From positions 1 to 26,922 of the forward strand of contig CALPMR020000009.1 in NCBI GenBank assembly GCA_943324725.2: a stretch of 26,922 nt of DNA. The letters run 5' to 3'. A program made the translations under genes and the position numbers. Source of the stretch: Bordetella parapertussis (GTDB taxonomy: Bacteria > Cyanobacteriota > Cyanobacteriia > PCC-6307 > Cyanobiaceae). The notes under the pieces were generated by a model. That model was not told where the DNA came from, did not search any database, and saw nothing but the letters and a program-made list of their open reading frames with translations. Below, in pieces: positions 6,852 to 14,539 of the stretch (its first letter is position 1; every line of letters begins with the position of its first letter).

Positions 6852-7655
6852 TCACCGTGACGCTTCCCCACAGACGCCAATGGCAACAGGAATGCCAGGC
6901 TGAAGCTGGAGGGCGGCAGCCCTCTCTGCAGTGGTCGGGGCCCACCAGATGGCGCGGATCTGCTGAAACAGCTGCCGCATCGCCTGCCAACCCTCCATCA
7001 GGCTCACCAATCCGAAGATCAGCACCCCGATCAGCTGCCTGAGTTGGTTGAGCTGGACCGACTGGATCGTGCTCATTGCGGCCTGCCCCGAGCCATTGGG
7101 GACTTCATCCGTCGTGACGGCGCCATCGAGGAGCTCAGCCGCCTCGAAGCCAGCAGTCGTTCGCTCGGCGCCAGCTTTCCAGGCCACGGTGGCCCGCCAA
7201 TTGGTGCCAAGGGCATCAATGTCCCTGGAAACGGCCCCATGGTGCTGCCTGGCCTGCCGATCAGCCGGTGCTGCCTCGACGTCCGCTGAACGTGTCGCTC
7301 CCCTGGAAAGAGGCGCTTCCCGGAGAGCAACTTCCTGATCAACCACTCTCTGATCAGTCATCGCCTGGCAGCGACTCAGCTGGTCATCCGCCGAGCTGCC
7401 GTCGGCGTTGGGCGACACAGCTGTGGCGGAAGCAGCCAGCTGAAAATCAGCCGGCTGTGTCTGTTCTGTCCGGGACCCAGCTGTCTGGGGAACAGTTGGA
7501 TCAGTGCCAGCTGTATGGGCAACAGCTGGCATTGAACTCTGATGGAGCAGGGCCGTGGCGGGTTCCACCGGCACCAGCCAAGGGGCCGGTGGATGCGCTC
7601 GCCAATAAGGATCGCGCTGCCAGTCCCTCAGACGCGCGGAGAGGGTGGGATTCAT
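6852..7655 (-). CDS. Hypothetical protein downstream of the phycobilisome linker
   Basis: A 267-residue protein that I do not recognise. The N-terminus (SARLRDWQRDPYWRAHPPAPWLVPVEP) looks like a folded or binding motif rich in Trp and Pro. The middle (35-195) is low-complexity, rich in Ala, Thr, Gln and Asp. A single hydrophobic segment near 205-220 (LRQLIGVLIFGLVSLMEGW) is followed by a Trp-containing helix. It starts 26 bp after the linker stop on the same strand, so the two are probably co-transcribed. AGGG lies about 12 nt before the ATG. A role with phycobilisomes or thylakoid membranes is possible only by neighbourhood. Codon choice in the middle is less biased than in neighbouring genes. 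Confidence 0.55.
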   Translation of the reverse strand: MNPTLSARLRDWQRDPYWRAHPPAPWLVPVEPATALLHQSSMPAVAHTAGTDPTVPQTAGSRTEQTQPADFQLAASATAVSPNADGSSADDQLSRCQAMTDQRVVDQEVALREAPLSRGATRSADVEAAPADRQARQHHGAVSRDIDALGTNWRATVAWKAGAERTTAGFEAAELLDGAVTTDEVPNGSGQAAMSTIQSVQLNQLRQLIGVLIFGLVSLMEGWQAMRQLFQQIRAIWWAPTTAERAAALQLQPGIPVAIGVCGEASR

Positions 7656-7681
7656 GGCGCCACAGCCCTGGAGACCATTCC

Positions 7682-8656
7682 TCAGCTCACCACGACGTCG
7701 ATCACCCGGCCGCCCAGGCGACTGACTCGCTGCAGGGCCTCATTCATGCGGCTGTAGGGCACCCGCAGCACATAGGAAGCGCTGCGCACATAGGCGTTGT
7801 CGGCGATGCCGGTGGCCTTGATCGTCACCAGTCTGCCGGCGCTGCTGTTGGTGCCACGCAGGGCCGGCGAGACCCGCAGGGCCTCCTGGCGATGATCCTG
7901 GGAGGCGCTGCGCGGTGCCGCCCCGGGGGTTGCACCGCCATAGAGGCCATCCTGGCCGGAGATCGTGGCTCTGAAGGGTCCGTCGGTGCTGATGCCGCTG
8001 TAGTCGCGGCGCACGGGCACGTTGCGGATGATCACCGCAGGGGAGGCTCCGCGAACGGCCACCGGTTGGTTCCGGTGCAGCGGGCGGTTGAGGGCGGCCT
8101 GGATGCCGCTGCGGTCGCCCTTGACGGAGGCCGAGGCGCCGGCGGCCAGTTGCATCAGCCAGGAAAATTGCCGGCCCTGATGGCCCTTGGAGTAGTCCCA
8201 GCCATGCAGGTAGGGCACCACATCCTGACCGAAGCGCTCCTGATATTCAGTGCTGTCGACGTAGGAATCAATTTCGGCTTCCACACCCTGCTGTTGCAGG
8301 ATCGTGAAGTGATGGAGCATTTCGGCCTTGTTCTGAGGGGCTCGGCCGAGCAGATGCTTGAAGTTGAGCTCGATGAACCGATAGGCGTTGCATTGATCGA
8401 AGAAACGGGCGCGATAGAGGCCACTTTTGGCAACGGTTCGCACGAATTCACGCACGCTCAGGGCCCCGTCCTTGAACAGGGATTCGGCGCCACTCAGGCG
8501 CTCGTTATCCATCAGGTACTGCTGGCCCAGCACCTGTCTGTAAACCGCCCGGATGATCACGTTCTTGTCGTTGTCGGAAGCATGGGACCAGCTTTCCTTC
8601 TGACGATCATTGGCGTAACGCGCAATGCCTAGAGCGGGCGCCTGCACAAGGGTCAT
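7682..8656 (-). CDS. Phycobilisome rod linker polypeptide (CpcC/CpeC-like)
   Basis: A 324-residue linker. The N-terminal phycobilisome linker domain (roughly 20-160) is clear: IIRAVYRQVLGQQYLM, LSVREFVRTVAKSGLYRARFFD, YRFIELNFKHLLGRAP, IDSYVDSTEYQERFG and VPYLHGWDYSKG. A basic, Arg/Gly-rich stretch (about 185-270) leads to a C-terminal CpcD-like domain (RLVTIKATGIADNAYVRSASYVLRVPYSRMNEAL...GGRVIDVVVS). Such linkers sit in the cavity of phycobiliprotein hexamers and set rod assembly. Both domains together point to a rod linker, not a rod-core CpcG. Whether it serves phycocyanin or phycoerythrin cannot be decided. The ATG used here matches the family N-terminus; a TTG at 8767 would add 37 unlikely residues. 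No phycobiliprotein subunit gene lies nearby. Confidence 0.9.
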   Translation of the reverse strand: MTLVQAPALGIARYANDRQKESWSHASDNDKNVIIRAVYRQVLGQQYLMDNERLSGAESLFKDGALSVREFVRTVAKSGLYRARFFDQCNAYRFIELNFKHLLGRAPQNKAEMLHHFTILQQQGVEAEIDSYVDSTEYQERFGQDVVPYLHGWDYSKGHQGRQFSWLMQLAAGASASVKGDRSGIQAALNRPLHRNQPVAVRGASPAVIIRNVPVRRDYSGISTDGPFRATISGQDGLYGGATPGAAPRSASQDHRQEALRVSPALRGTNSSAGRLVTIKATGIADNAYVRSASYVLRVPYSRMNEALQRVSRLGGRVIDVVVS

Positions 8657-8895
8657 GGCGGGGATGGCAAGGGAGGAAGGGGGGTCAGTGGTTCCGGCCA
8701 GAGTCCGGATCCCACCGATCACCGTTGAACCGTACGGCGATTTCCCTGACTCACCTGTTGACCTCAAGAAAACTTAGATGGCATCAGCCGCCGGGGCGCC
8801 GCTGCCGGCCAAGCAGCGGGATGTGATGATCGCGACCGGCAGTCGGCGGCATTCGCCGTTGGAATGATCTGCTCCCACCATGTCCGGATTCCGTC
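8657..8895. other. Leader region of the rod linker, no gene supported
   Basis: Contains the probable 5' leader of the minus-strand linker. TAAGTT on the minus strand at 8771-8776 could be a -10 element, but no matching -35 was found. Directly before the linker ATG the minus strand is C/T-rich, with no Shine-Dalgarno sequence. Confidence 0.4.
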
Positions 8896-9222
8896 GTGCT
8901 GAACAACGGAGAATCTCTGCTGGCCTCAATCGCCACCTGTCTGCTGCTGCAGGCTTCGATTCTTGGCACCGGTTGGCTGTTTCAGGGCTGGTGCTCCCGT
9001 CAGGAACCCTTGCAGGGGCACGACATCAGCTCCGCTCAGCCCTGGCTGGGAGCCGGTCTTGACCAAGCCCGCGGCTTCGAGATCAGCTGAACCCGGCCCC
9101 AACCGTTGGCCACCGCTCTGAGCCAGCTGATCTGCAGCCGACAGCCCGACAGCCGCTGGTTCGATCCGCTCTCCGCGCAGCTGATCGGACCAGGTGTGCC
9201 ATTGCTCGCTGCACGGCAGTGA
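8896..9222 (+). pseudogene. Possible stop-interrupted small gene
   Basis: A GTG-started frame gives 64 residues with a hydrophobic segment (SLLASIATCLLLQASILGTGWLFQGW), then TGA at 9088-9090. The same frame continues open for 43 more codons (ending ...RWFDPLSAQLIGPGVPLLAARQ) to a second TGA. The reading on both sides of the stop looks protein-like, so a gene broken by a nonsense mutation is possible. In GC-rich DNA open frames occur by chance, and I recognise no family. Low confidence. Confidence 0.25.
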
Positions 9223-9238
9223 GCCCCGCTGGCGGCGC

Positions 9239-9979
9239 TCAGCTCTGGCGCTTGATCTGGTGCTGCAACTGACGGCGCTGATATTCCACCGCCAGGGAGG
9301 CCAGATGCTGCTTGGCCTGGTCCTGCAGGGCCGGATCCACCTGCTCCAGCACCAAGCCCTGGGGAACCTGCATCCTCATCACCAGGGCCAGGGCATCAAA
9401 CAGCCGCACCTGGTCGTTCTGCCAGCCCTGATAGTCGGCGGCGAGGGCCTTGAGCGCCTCTGCCGGCACCTCTCCCTTCTCCACCAGCGGCCGCAGATGT
9501 TGCACCTGGGCCAGGCGGGCGGAGGTGACCAGGGCATGGGCGGCCCCGAGGGCGGCGAGGGCATCGGCGGCCTCCCGTTTGAGCAGGGTCATGTCCCTGG
9601 CCAGCACGGCCTGCTCCACACTCAGAGGCTCCCGCAGACCAGGGCAGAGGGCGGCTCGATCGGCGACAAAACGAAGGGTCCCTCCGGTCGGGATCACCGA
9701 GGGCAGGGGCATCGGGATTGCCGGGTCGGTCTTGACGGCCTCGCGGATCTCGACGGACTCTTCAGCCGCCAGTGCCCCGAGGGCCTTGGCGGCGGCGACA
9801 GCCTGGCTGGTGCTGGCTGCTGTGGCTGCAGCGGTAGCTGTGGCTGCAGCGGTAGCTGTGGCGTCGGCCCCAAGGGATGGGGCCGCCTCAAGAGGGGCTG
9901 GAGCCAGGCGCTGGATCCAGCTCGACAGATGCTGGTGGAGCCAGAGGCGTAGCTGCTGCAGAGATTGCTTCCTCACCAC
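9239..9979 (-). CDS. Hypothetical Ala-rich protein
   Basis: A 246-residue protein that I do not recognise. It begins with two consecutive GTG codons; GGTGA lies about 8 nt before the first, and an in-frame stop shortly upstream limits the start. Residues 1-30 are amphipathic (LQQLRLWLHQHLSSWIQRL). Residues 38-70 are almost only Ala and Thr, encoded partly by perfect 18-bp repeats. Residues 85-246 are a predicted helical, possibly coiled-coil domain rich in Ala, Leu and Gln (ALAADYQGWQNDQVRLFDALALVMRMQ, LASLAVEYQRRQLQHQ). There is no signal peptide or obvious enzyme motif. The tail resembles no family I can name. It lies between the interrupted ORF and the pho regulator cluster without clear operon partners. 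Confidence 0.6.
   Translation of the reverse strand: MVRKQSLQQLRLWLHQHLSSWIQRLAPAPLEAAPSLGADATATAAATATAAATAASTSQAVAAAKALGALAAEESVEIREAVKTDPAIPMPLPSVIPTGGTLRFVADRAALCPGLREPLSVEQAVLARDMTLLKREAADALAALGAAHALVTSARLAQVQHLRPLVEKGEVPAEALKALAADYQGWQNDQVRLFDALALVMRMQVPQGLVLEQVDPALQDQAKQHLASLAVEYQRRQLQHQIKRQS
9820..9862. repeat. 18-bp perfect tandem repeat (2.4 copies) inside the Ala-rich gene
   Basis: Units at 9820-9837 and 9838-9855 are identical, and 9856-9862 is a partial third. On the minus strand they encode the Ala/Thr run. The period is six codons, so copy number can change without a frameshift. Confidence 0.85.
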
Positions 9980-10481
9980 GTTGAAATCACCCCATCAATC
10001 GCCCTCCACTCTGGGGGAGGGCGTGGTTGGGCCGCAGGCGGATATCCCGCGATCGATCGACGGAGAACCGGTGTTCGCTGAGGACAGTGCGCTTCAGGCC
10101 CAGGCGGGCAGGCCCGGGACCGGGCCCCAGGTCGACGGGCGGAGCTTGCCGATCAAGCTGGCCCTTGAGCCAGGAGCCCCAGGCGTCCAGCCGTGGTTCA
10201 GCCAGAGATTTCAGCCGCCCGGCGCCATGCCCTCCCCCTTGCAGCAGCAGTGGAGGCCGTGGTCATCGCAGCGGCCATCACCGCGGAGGCCGCGGCAACG
10301 GCAATCCCATCAGCTGCGGCCCAAGCGGCCCCAGGCCCTGACTGACTCCTGCCCAACGGTGCCCGATTCGGGGCGGGTTCGGCTGGCCAGGAGCCACAGC
10401 GAAGAAGGCGCCGGGCCTTCTGTCACCGAGGCCAGAGCGAGGACCGATCCAGGGACGCCGATCGCGACGTAGCCGGGTCGT
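9980..10481. other. Intergenic region before ptrA, no gene supported
   Basis: About 500 bp. Open frames in several phases have no recognisable domain. On the minus strand a piece around 10320-10490 reads VAIGVPGSVLALASV..., and after a frame change AADGIAVAAASAVMAAAM..., which could be the remnant of a decayed Ala-rich gene, but this is weak. Confidence 0.4.
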
Positions 10482-10500
10482 CTTAGCCAGCTCTTAACCG
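10482..10500 (+). promoter_or_regulatory. Pho-box-like element upstream of ptrA
   Basis: Octamers CTTAGCCA (10482) and CTTAACCG (10493) are 11 bp apart with a GCT spacer, matching the cyanobacterial Pho-box layout and sharing GCTCTTAA with the pstS site. It ends 74 bp before the ptrA ATG. A possible -10 (TACAGT, 10542-10547) follows. It suggests PhoB control of ptrA and perhaps autoregulation of phoBR. Confidence 0.5.
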
Positions 10501-10574
10501 AATGATGATCCCCCCTTTGCCGGCCCTCCGTCGGCCCTCCATACAGTTTCACGAACCCGTTTGCCCGGCTCTTC

Positions 10575-11207
10575 ATGGTGTACACGCCGTCCCGTGGCGC
10601 TGCCGGCAGCGGTGCTTTCCGAGAATTCCTGGAAGCCAGCTACCGCAAGCGCACCCTGGTGCATCTGGCAGCTGGCAGCCAGGTGCCGATGCTGCGCAAC
10701 AGCATCTGGCTGGTGGTGCGCGGCATGGTCAAGCTCGGTGCGATCACCATCCACGGCGACGATATCTTGCTGGGACTGGCGGGGCCCAGTGAGCCCTTCG
10801 GCGAACCACTCACCGATGTGGAGGCCTTCGAATCCCGCACCCTCTGTGACACCGACCTGCTGTGTCTCACCCTGGAGGAAATTTGTTCCGAACCCAGCCT
10901 CTCGGTGGCGATGCTGCAGGCGGTGACCAAGCGCTATCGCCAGTCCCAGTCACTGCTGGCCCTGATGGGCCTGCGCCGGGTGGAGGAACGGGTGCGGGGC
11001 TTTCTGGAGCTCCTGGCCACCGAATACGGCCAGGCCTGCGACCAGGGGCTGCGGCTGGATCTGCGGCTCACCCACCAGGAAGTGGCCAGCGCCCTGGGCA
11101 CCACCCGGGTCACGGTGACCCGGGTGATCGGGCTGCTGCGTCAGGAAGGCTGGCTGACGCTCGATGGTCAGCGCCGGCTGGTGATCAGCCATCTGCCCCC
11201 GCGGTGA
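10575..11207 (+). CDS. ptrA: Crp/Fnr-family transcriptional regulator, probable PtrA
   Basis: A 210-residue protein. The N-terminal half (about 20-110) resembles a degenerate cyclic-nucleotide-type beta-barrel. A dimerisation helix (about 110-145, containing SLLALMGLRRVEERVRGFLELLA) follows, then a Crp-type helix-turn-helix (164-190: LRLTHQEVASALGTTRVTVTRVIGLLR) and the wing GWLTLDGQRRLVI. The HTH differs from typical NtcA only in details, so family assignment rests on context: it lies 44 bp upstream of phoB-phoR, the arrangement I recall for PtrA of marine Synechococcus, a regulator of phosphate-stress genes. A Pho-box-like element precedes it. The effector, if any, is unknown; the barrel lacks the usual cAMP-binding RxA pattern. 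No ribosome-binding site is visible at the ATG. Confidence 0.75.
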   Translation: MVYTPSRGAAGSGAFREFLEASYRKRTLVHLAAGSQVPMLRNSIWLVVRGMVKLGAITIHGDDILLGLAGPSEPFGEPLTDVEAFESRTLCDTDLLCLTLEEICSEPSLSVAMLQAVTKRYRQSQSLLALMGLRRVEERVRGFLELLATEYGQACDQGLRLDLRLTHQEVASALGTTRVTVTRVIGLLRQEGWLTLDGQRRLVISHLPPR

Positions 11208-11251
11208 TCCCTCTCTTCTGGACGGACCATCTCCCGGTCAACAATGGCGGG

Positions 11252-11947
11252 ATGCAACTCTCCCTGCTGGTCGTTGAAGATGACGACACGATCCGCGAGA
11301 CGATCCGTGACGCTCTGTCCCTGGAGGGGTTTGCTGTCACGGCCTTCGGCAATGGCCGCGATGCGCTGGAAACTCTCCTACGGGCTCCCGCCGATGGTGG
11401 CTTCGCCCTGGTGGTGCTGGATCTGATGCTGCCCGGCCTGGGGGGGCTCGATCTCTGCCGCCAGTTGCGCAGCGCCGGCGATCGCACGCCGATCCTGGTG
11501 GTCAGTGTCCGCGACAGCGAGACCGATCGGGTGCTGGGCCTGGAGGTGGGTGCCGATGACTACCTGATCAAGCCCTTCGGCATGCGCGAACTGGTGGCCC
11601 GCTGCCGGGCCCTGCTGCGCCGCAGTCAGCCGGCCGCCGAGGCGGGCCCCACGGTGCTGGAACATGCCAACCTGCGCCTCTTCCCGGATGAATGTCGGGT
11701 CACCCGCGATGGGTTGGAGGTGAATCTTTCCCCCAAGGAGTACAGGTTGCTGGAGCTGTTCATGCAGCATCCCCGTCGGGTCTGGAGCCGCGACAAATTG
11801 CTGGAGCAGGTCTGGGGGATGGATTACTTCGGCGACAGCAAAACCGTCGATGTCCATATCCGCTGGTTGCGCGAAAAACTGGAAGCCAGCCCATCGGCTC
11901 CCATCCATCTGATCACCGTGCGGGGCTTCGGCTACCGCTTTGGTTGA
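11252..11947 (+). CDS. phoB: Phosphate regulon response regulator PhoB
   Basis: A 231-residue OmpR/PhoB-type regulator. The receiver domain (2-118) has acidic Asp10 and Asp11, phospho-acceptor Asp57 in VVLDLMLPG, Ser85 and Lys107 in DDYLIKPFG. The winged-helix DNA-binding domain (about 130-231) shows LSPKEYRLLELFMQHPRRVWSRDKLLEQVWG, KTVDVHIRWLREKLE and LITVRGFGYRFG. Activated by PhoR, it binds Pho boxes before phosphate-acquisition genes. The ATG chosen opens directly into the receiver fold (MQLSLLVVEDDD); the longer frame upstream is translated ptrA sequence in another phase. The histidine kinase gene follows with no spacing. PhoB and SphR are names for the same role. Confidence 0.93.
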   Translation: MQLSLLVVEDDDTIRETIRDALSLEGFAVTAFGNGRDALETLLRAPADGGFALVVLDLMLPGLGGLDLCRQLRSAGDRTPILVVSVRDSETDRVLGLEVGADDYLIKPFGMRELVARCRALLRRSQPAAEAGPTVLEHANLRLFPDECRVTRDGLEVNLSPKEYRLLELFMQHPRRVWSRDKLLEQVWGMDYFGDSKTVDVHIRWLREKLEASPSAPIHLITVRGFGYRFG

Positions 11948-13084
11948 GTGGGGTTCCTGCTGGCGGCGCTGGTGGGGCTGGGCCTTGGTTTGTTGTTGCC
12001 CCGCCCGCGCCGGCCGGGTGATCGCCCCTTCAGCCGGCTGGAGCGCACCCAGCTGATCCGCTGGCTCAACGCCAGCCCCAGCGGCTGGCTGATCGTCGAT
12101 CCCGCCGACCAGGTGTTTCTGATCAACCATCGGGCCGAGCGGCTACTGGATGTGCTCGGGGCGGCGCTGCTGCACACGCCGCCGTTGCAGCGGGTCTGCC
12201 CGGCACCGGAGCTGGCCCAGTTGATCGGCGATGCCCGCCTGCGCCAACGCACCCAGCGCCTGGAATGGCAGCGCTCCGGTCAGGAGCTGGTGCTGTTTGC
12301 CCTGCCCGGCGAAGGGGGCTGGGTGGCGCTGGTGCTGCAGAGTCGTCGCTCACTGGAAGCCCAGCTGGAGCAGCAGGAGCGCTGGGTGAGTGATGTGGCC
12401 CACGAGCTCAAGACGCCTCTGACCGCCCTGCTGCTGGTCGGCGACAGCCTGGCCGCCCAGGTCAACAGCGGCAATGCGGTGCTGGTGGAGCGCCTGCAGA
12501 AGGAGCTGCTGCGGCTGCAGGAGCTGGTGGGCGACCTGCTGCAGCTGTCCCGCCTGGAGAACACCCTGCCCCGTGATGGCCTGCGGCGCTCCGACATCGA
12601 CCTGCCCCTGCTGGTGGAGCAGGTGTGGGCCGGGCTGCGGCCCCTGGCGGAGGAGCGCCGGATCCGGCTCGATCTGCAGGTGATCGCCAAGGCCGATGCG
12701 CCTGCCCCCACCGCCAGTGACGGCGGCATCCGGATTCAGGGGGACGGTTCGCTGCTGCATCGGGCACTGCTCAACCTGATCGACAACGCTCTGCGCTACA
12801 GCCCGGATGAAGGCAGCATCGGAGTGCGGGTTCAACTGACGGACCAGTGGTGTCTGTTGACGGTCAGGGATCAGGGGCCGGGTCTGAGCGAGGAGGACCA
12901 GGAACGTCTGTTCGAGCGCTTCTACCGCGGTGATCCCTCCCGGGTGCGCAGTCGGCGCGGCGGCAGTGGCCTCGGCCTGGCGATCGTTCAGCAGATCGCC
13001 CTCACCCACGGCGGTCGCGTCCAGGCCGGCAACCATCCCGCCGGGGGAGCCTTGCTGGAGCTGTTGCTACCGGTGGGAGGCTAG
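11948..13084 (+). CDS. phoR: Phosphate-sensing histidine kinase PhoR
   Basis: A 378-residue sensor kinase. One N-terminal hydrophobic segment (2-17) is followed by arginines, then a PAS-like domain (about 33-130, SGWLIVDPADQVFLINHRAERLL). The HisKA domain has DVAHELKTPLTALLL with phospho-His152. The ATPase domain has the N box around Asn280 (LLNLIDNALRYS), G1 DQGPGL (308-313), F box LFERFYR and G2 GGSGLGLA (338-345). The GTG start codon follows the phoB TGA immediately, so translation is coupled. There is no periplasmic loop, as in other PhoR/SphS kinases, which sense through the Pst/PhoU complex and not directly. The short single membrane segment fits SphS. Confidence 0.9.
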   Translation: MGFLLAALVGLGLGLLLPRPRRPGDRPFSRLERTQLIRWLNASPSGWLIVDPADQVFLINHRAERLLDVLGAALLHTPPLQRVCPAPELAQLIGDARLRQRTQRLEWQRSGQELVLFALPGEGGWVALVLQSRRSLEAQLEQQERWVSDVAHELKTPLTALLLVGDSLAAQVNSGNAVLVERLQKELLRLQELVGDLLQLSRLENTLPRDGLRRSDIDLPLLVEQVWAGLRPLAEERRIRLDLQVIAKADAPAPTASDGGIRIQGDGSLLHRALLNLIDNALRYSPDEGSIGVRVQLTDQWCLLTVRDQGPGLSEEDQERLFERFYRGDPSRVRSRRGGSGLGLAIVQQIALTHGGRVQAGNHPAGGALLELLLPVGG

Positions 13085-13116
13085 GCCGGTCGCTTCGCCC
13101 GCCGCTGTTCAGCGCC

Positions 13117-14376
13117 ATGGCCCCATCCGGCTCCGCTCCCGCTGACTCTGAGCCTGCAGCTCAGCTCAGGCCCTGGCGGGCGGCCGAGCGGCTGGACGCC
13201 GTGCTGACCCCTGTGATCCCCCAGGTGGGTCGCCTGATGGCCCTCCGGCCGGGATGCCTCTCCCTGGCCCAGGGCATGGTGTCCTGGGGGCCACCACCGC
13301 AGGTGCGGCTGGCGCTCCAGCGGGCCCTGGAGTCGGCGGCGGCCGATCCCGACCACGCCGCAGCCCTCGATCGCTATGGACCGGTGTCGGGGGATCCGGC
13401 CCTGCTCGCCGCCATCGCCACCGAGCTGGGCGGGCGCTGGGGTCTGGATCTCGATGGCAGCTCCCTGCTGGTGACGGCCGGCAGCAACATGGCCTTCAAC
13501 GCCCTGGCCCAGGTGATCTGCGATCCGGGCGATGAGGTGATCCTGCCGGCTCCCTATTACTTCAACCACGTGATGGCGGTACAGCTGGCCGGGGGAAGGC
13601 CCGTCACGCCCGCGGCCGGCCTGATCCCCGATCCGGCCCTGTTGGCGGCGGCCATCACCCCCCGCACCCGGGCGATCGTGACGATCTCCCCCAACAATCC
13701 CAGCGGCGTGGTCCTTCCGCCGGCTGTCCTGGCCGAGATCAATGCCCTGTGTGCCCGCCACGGCCTCTTTCACATCAGCGACGAGGCCTATGCCGTGTTC
13801 GTCCATGGCGAGGTGCCCCACTGGAGCCCGGGATCGGTGGCCGGAGCCGGGGCTCACACGATCACGCTGCAATCGCTCTCGAAGTCCCATGGCATGGCCG
13901 GCTGGCGCCTTGGCCATGCCGCCGTACCAACGGCCTTGATGGCCGCCCTGGCCAAAGTGCAGGACACCGTTCTGATCTGCCCGCCAAGGCTCGTGCAGCA
14001 GGCCGCCATCGCCGCGCTCCACGCCGAGCCGAGCTGGTTGGCCGAGCCGCTCACCGCCCTGCGCCACCGCCGTCGCCAGCTGCTCGCGGCCCTTGAGGCC
14101 GCTCAGCACCGGGGCCTGGCCGCCCGCCTGCTGGCCCAGCCCGATGGTGCCTTTTACGCACTGCTGGCGGTGGAGTCATCCCTCAGCGGAGAAGCCCTGA
14201 TGGAGCGCCTGGTGCTCGACCACGGCGTCGCGGCCCTGCCTGGAGAGAGTTTCGGCCTGGTGAGCGAGCGGGGGCAGGTGGCCCTGCGGCTCAGTTACGG
14301 CCTGCTCGATGAGGCCACCCTGGCGCAGGCTCTGGAGCGCCTGGTTGCAGGGGTGATGGCCCTCTCGCAGGCCTGA
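13117..14376 (+). CDS. PLP-dependent aminotransferase, class I/II
   Basis: A 419-residue fold-type I aminotransferase. Recognisable elements are SLAQGMVSWGPP (49-60), YGPVSGDPALLAAIA (87-101), the cofactor-stacking region SNMAFNAL and APYYFNH (145-151), SPNNPSG (191-197) with Asn194, SDEAYAVF (221-228) with Asp222 and Tyr225, and the Schiff-base Lys256 in SLSKSHGMAGWRLGH, with Arg264 contacting the phosphate. RLSYGLL near the C-terminus holds the substrate carboxylate Arg. Aspartate, aromatic or other amino acids are possible donors; the substrate cannot be chosen from sequence. The first ~20 residues are low-complexity and may not be translated. It begins 32 bp after phoR, so read-through from the pho operon is possible, without a clear functional link. 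Confidence 0.85.
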   Translation: MAPSGSAPADSEPAAQLRPWRAAERLDAVLTPVIPQVGRLMALRPGCLSLAQGMVSWGPPPQVRLALQRALESAAADPDHAAALDRYGPVSGDPALLAAIATELGGRWGLDLDGSSLLVTAGSNMAFNALAQVICDPGDEVILPAPYYFNHVMAVQLAGGRPVTPAAGLIPDPALLAAAITPRTRAIVTISPNNPSGVVLPPAVLAEINALCARHGLFHISDEAYAVFVHGEVPHWSPGSVAGAGAHTITLQSLSKSHGMAGWRLGHAAVPTALMAALAKVQDTVLICPPRLVQQAAIAALHAEPSWLAEPLTALRHRRRQLLAALEAAQHRGLAARLLAQPDGAFYALLAVESSLSGEALMERLVLDHGVAALPGESFGLVSERGQVALRLSYGLLDEATLAQALERLVAGVMALSQA

Positions 14377-14539
14377 GCTTCAAGGCAACGGAGCCATGGC
14401 GATCGTCTCTACTGATCGAGACAGTGATCAAGAGAGAACCCCAGGCCAGTCCATTCCTCGGGGTGGGGTTGTGATGCCGAGATCGATGGAATGACAACCA
14501 TGGGCACAGCCATCGCCTCAACCGGATGACGGTCGAGCA
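14377..14539. other. Short convergent spacer between the aminotransferase and the TonB-like gene
   Basis: No gene. A weak TGATC...GATCA inverted repeat lies near 14413-14430 without a T-tract. No intrinsic terminator was seen for either strand. Confidence 0.4.

Noticed and set aside
7268..8632. 454-residue plus-strand frame across the linker
   Set aside because: Antisense to a clear phycobilisome linker; composition is that of a shadow frame.
9088..9090. In-frame TGA as a selenocysteine codon
   Set aside because: No SECIS-like hairpin was recognised after it, the neighbouring residues fit no selenoprotein, and selenocysteine use is not expected in this group.
9450..10472. 340-residue plus-strand frame over the Ala-rich gene and the gap
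   Set aside because: Ser/Arg/Ala low-complexity with no domain; the first half is antisense to 9239-9979, which has a better composition.
10310..10490. Possible decayed minus-strand gene before ptrA
   Set aside because: Protein-like fragments need a frame change and match no family I know; too weak to annotate.
10825..10836. tRNA T-arm-like CTTCGAATCCC
   Set aside because: Lies inside the ptrA coding frame, with no acceptor or anticodon arms around it.
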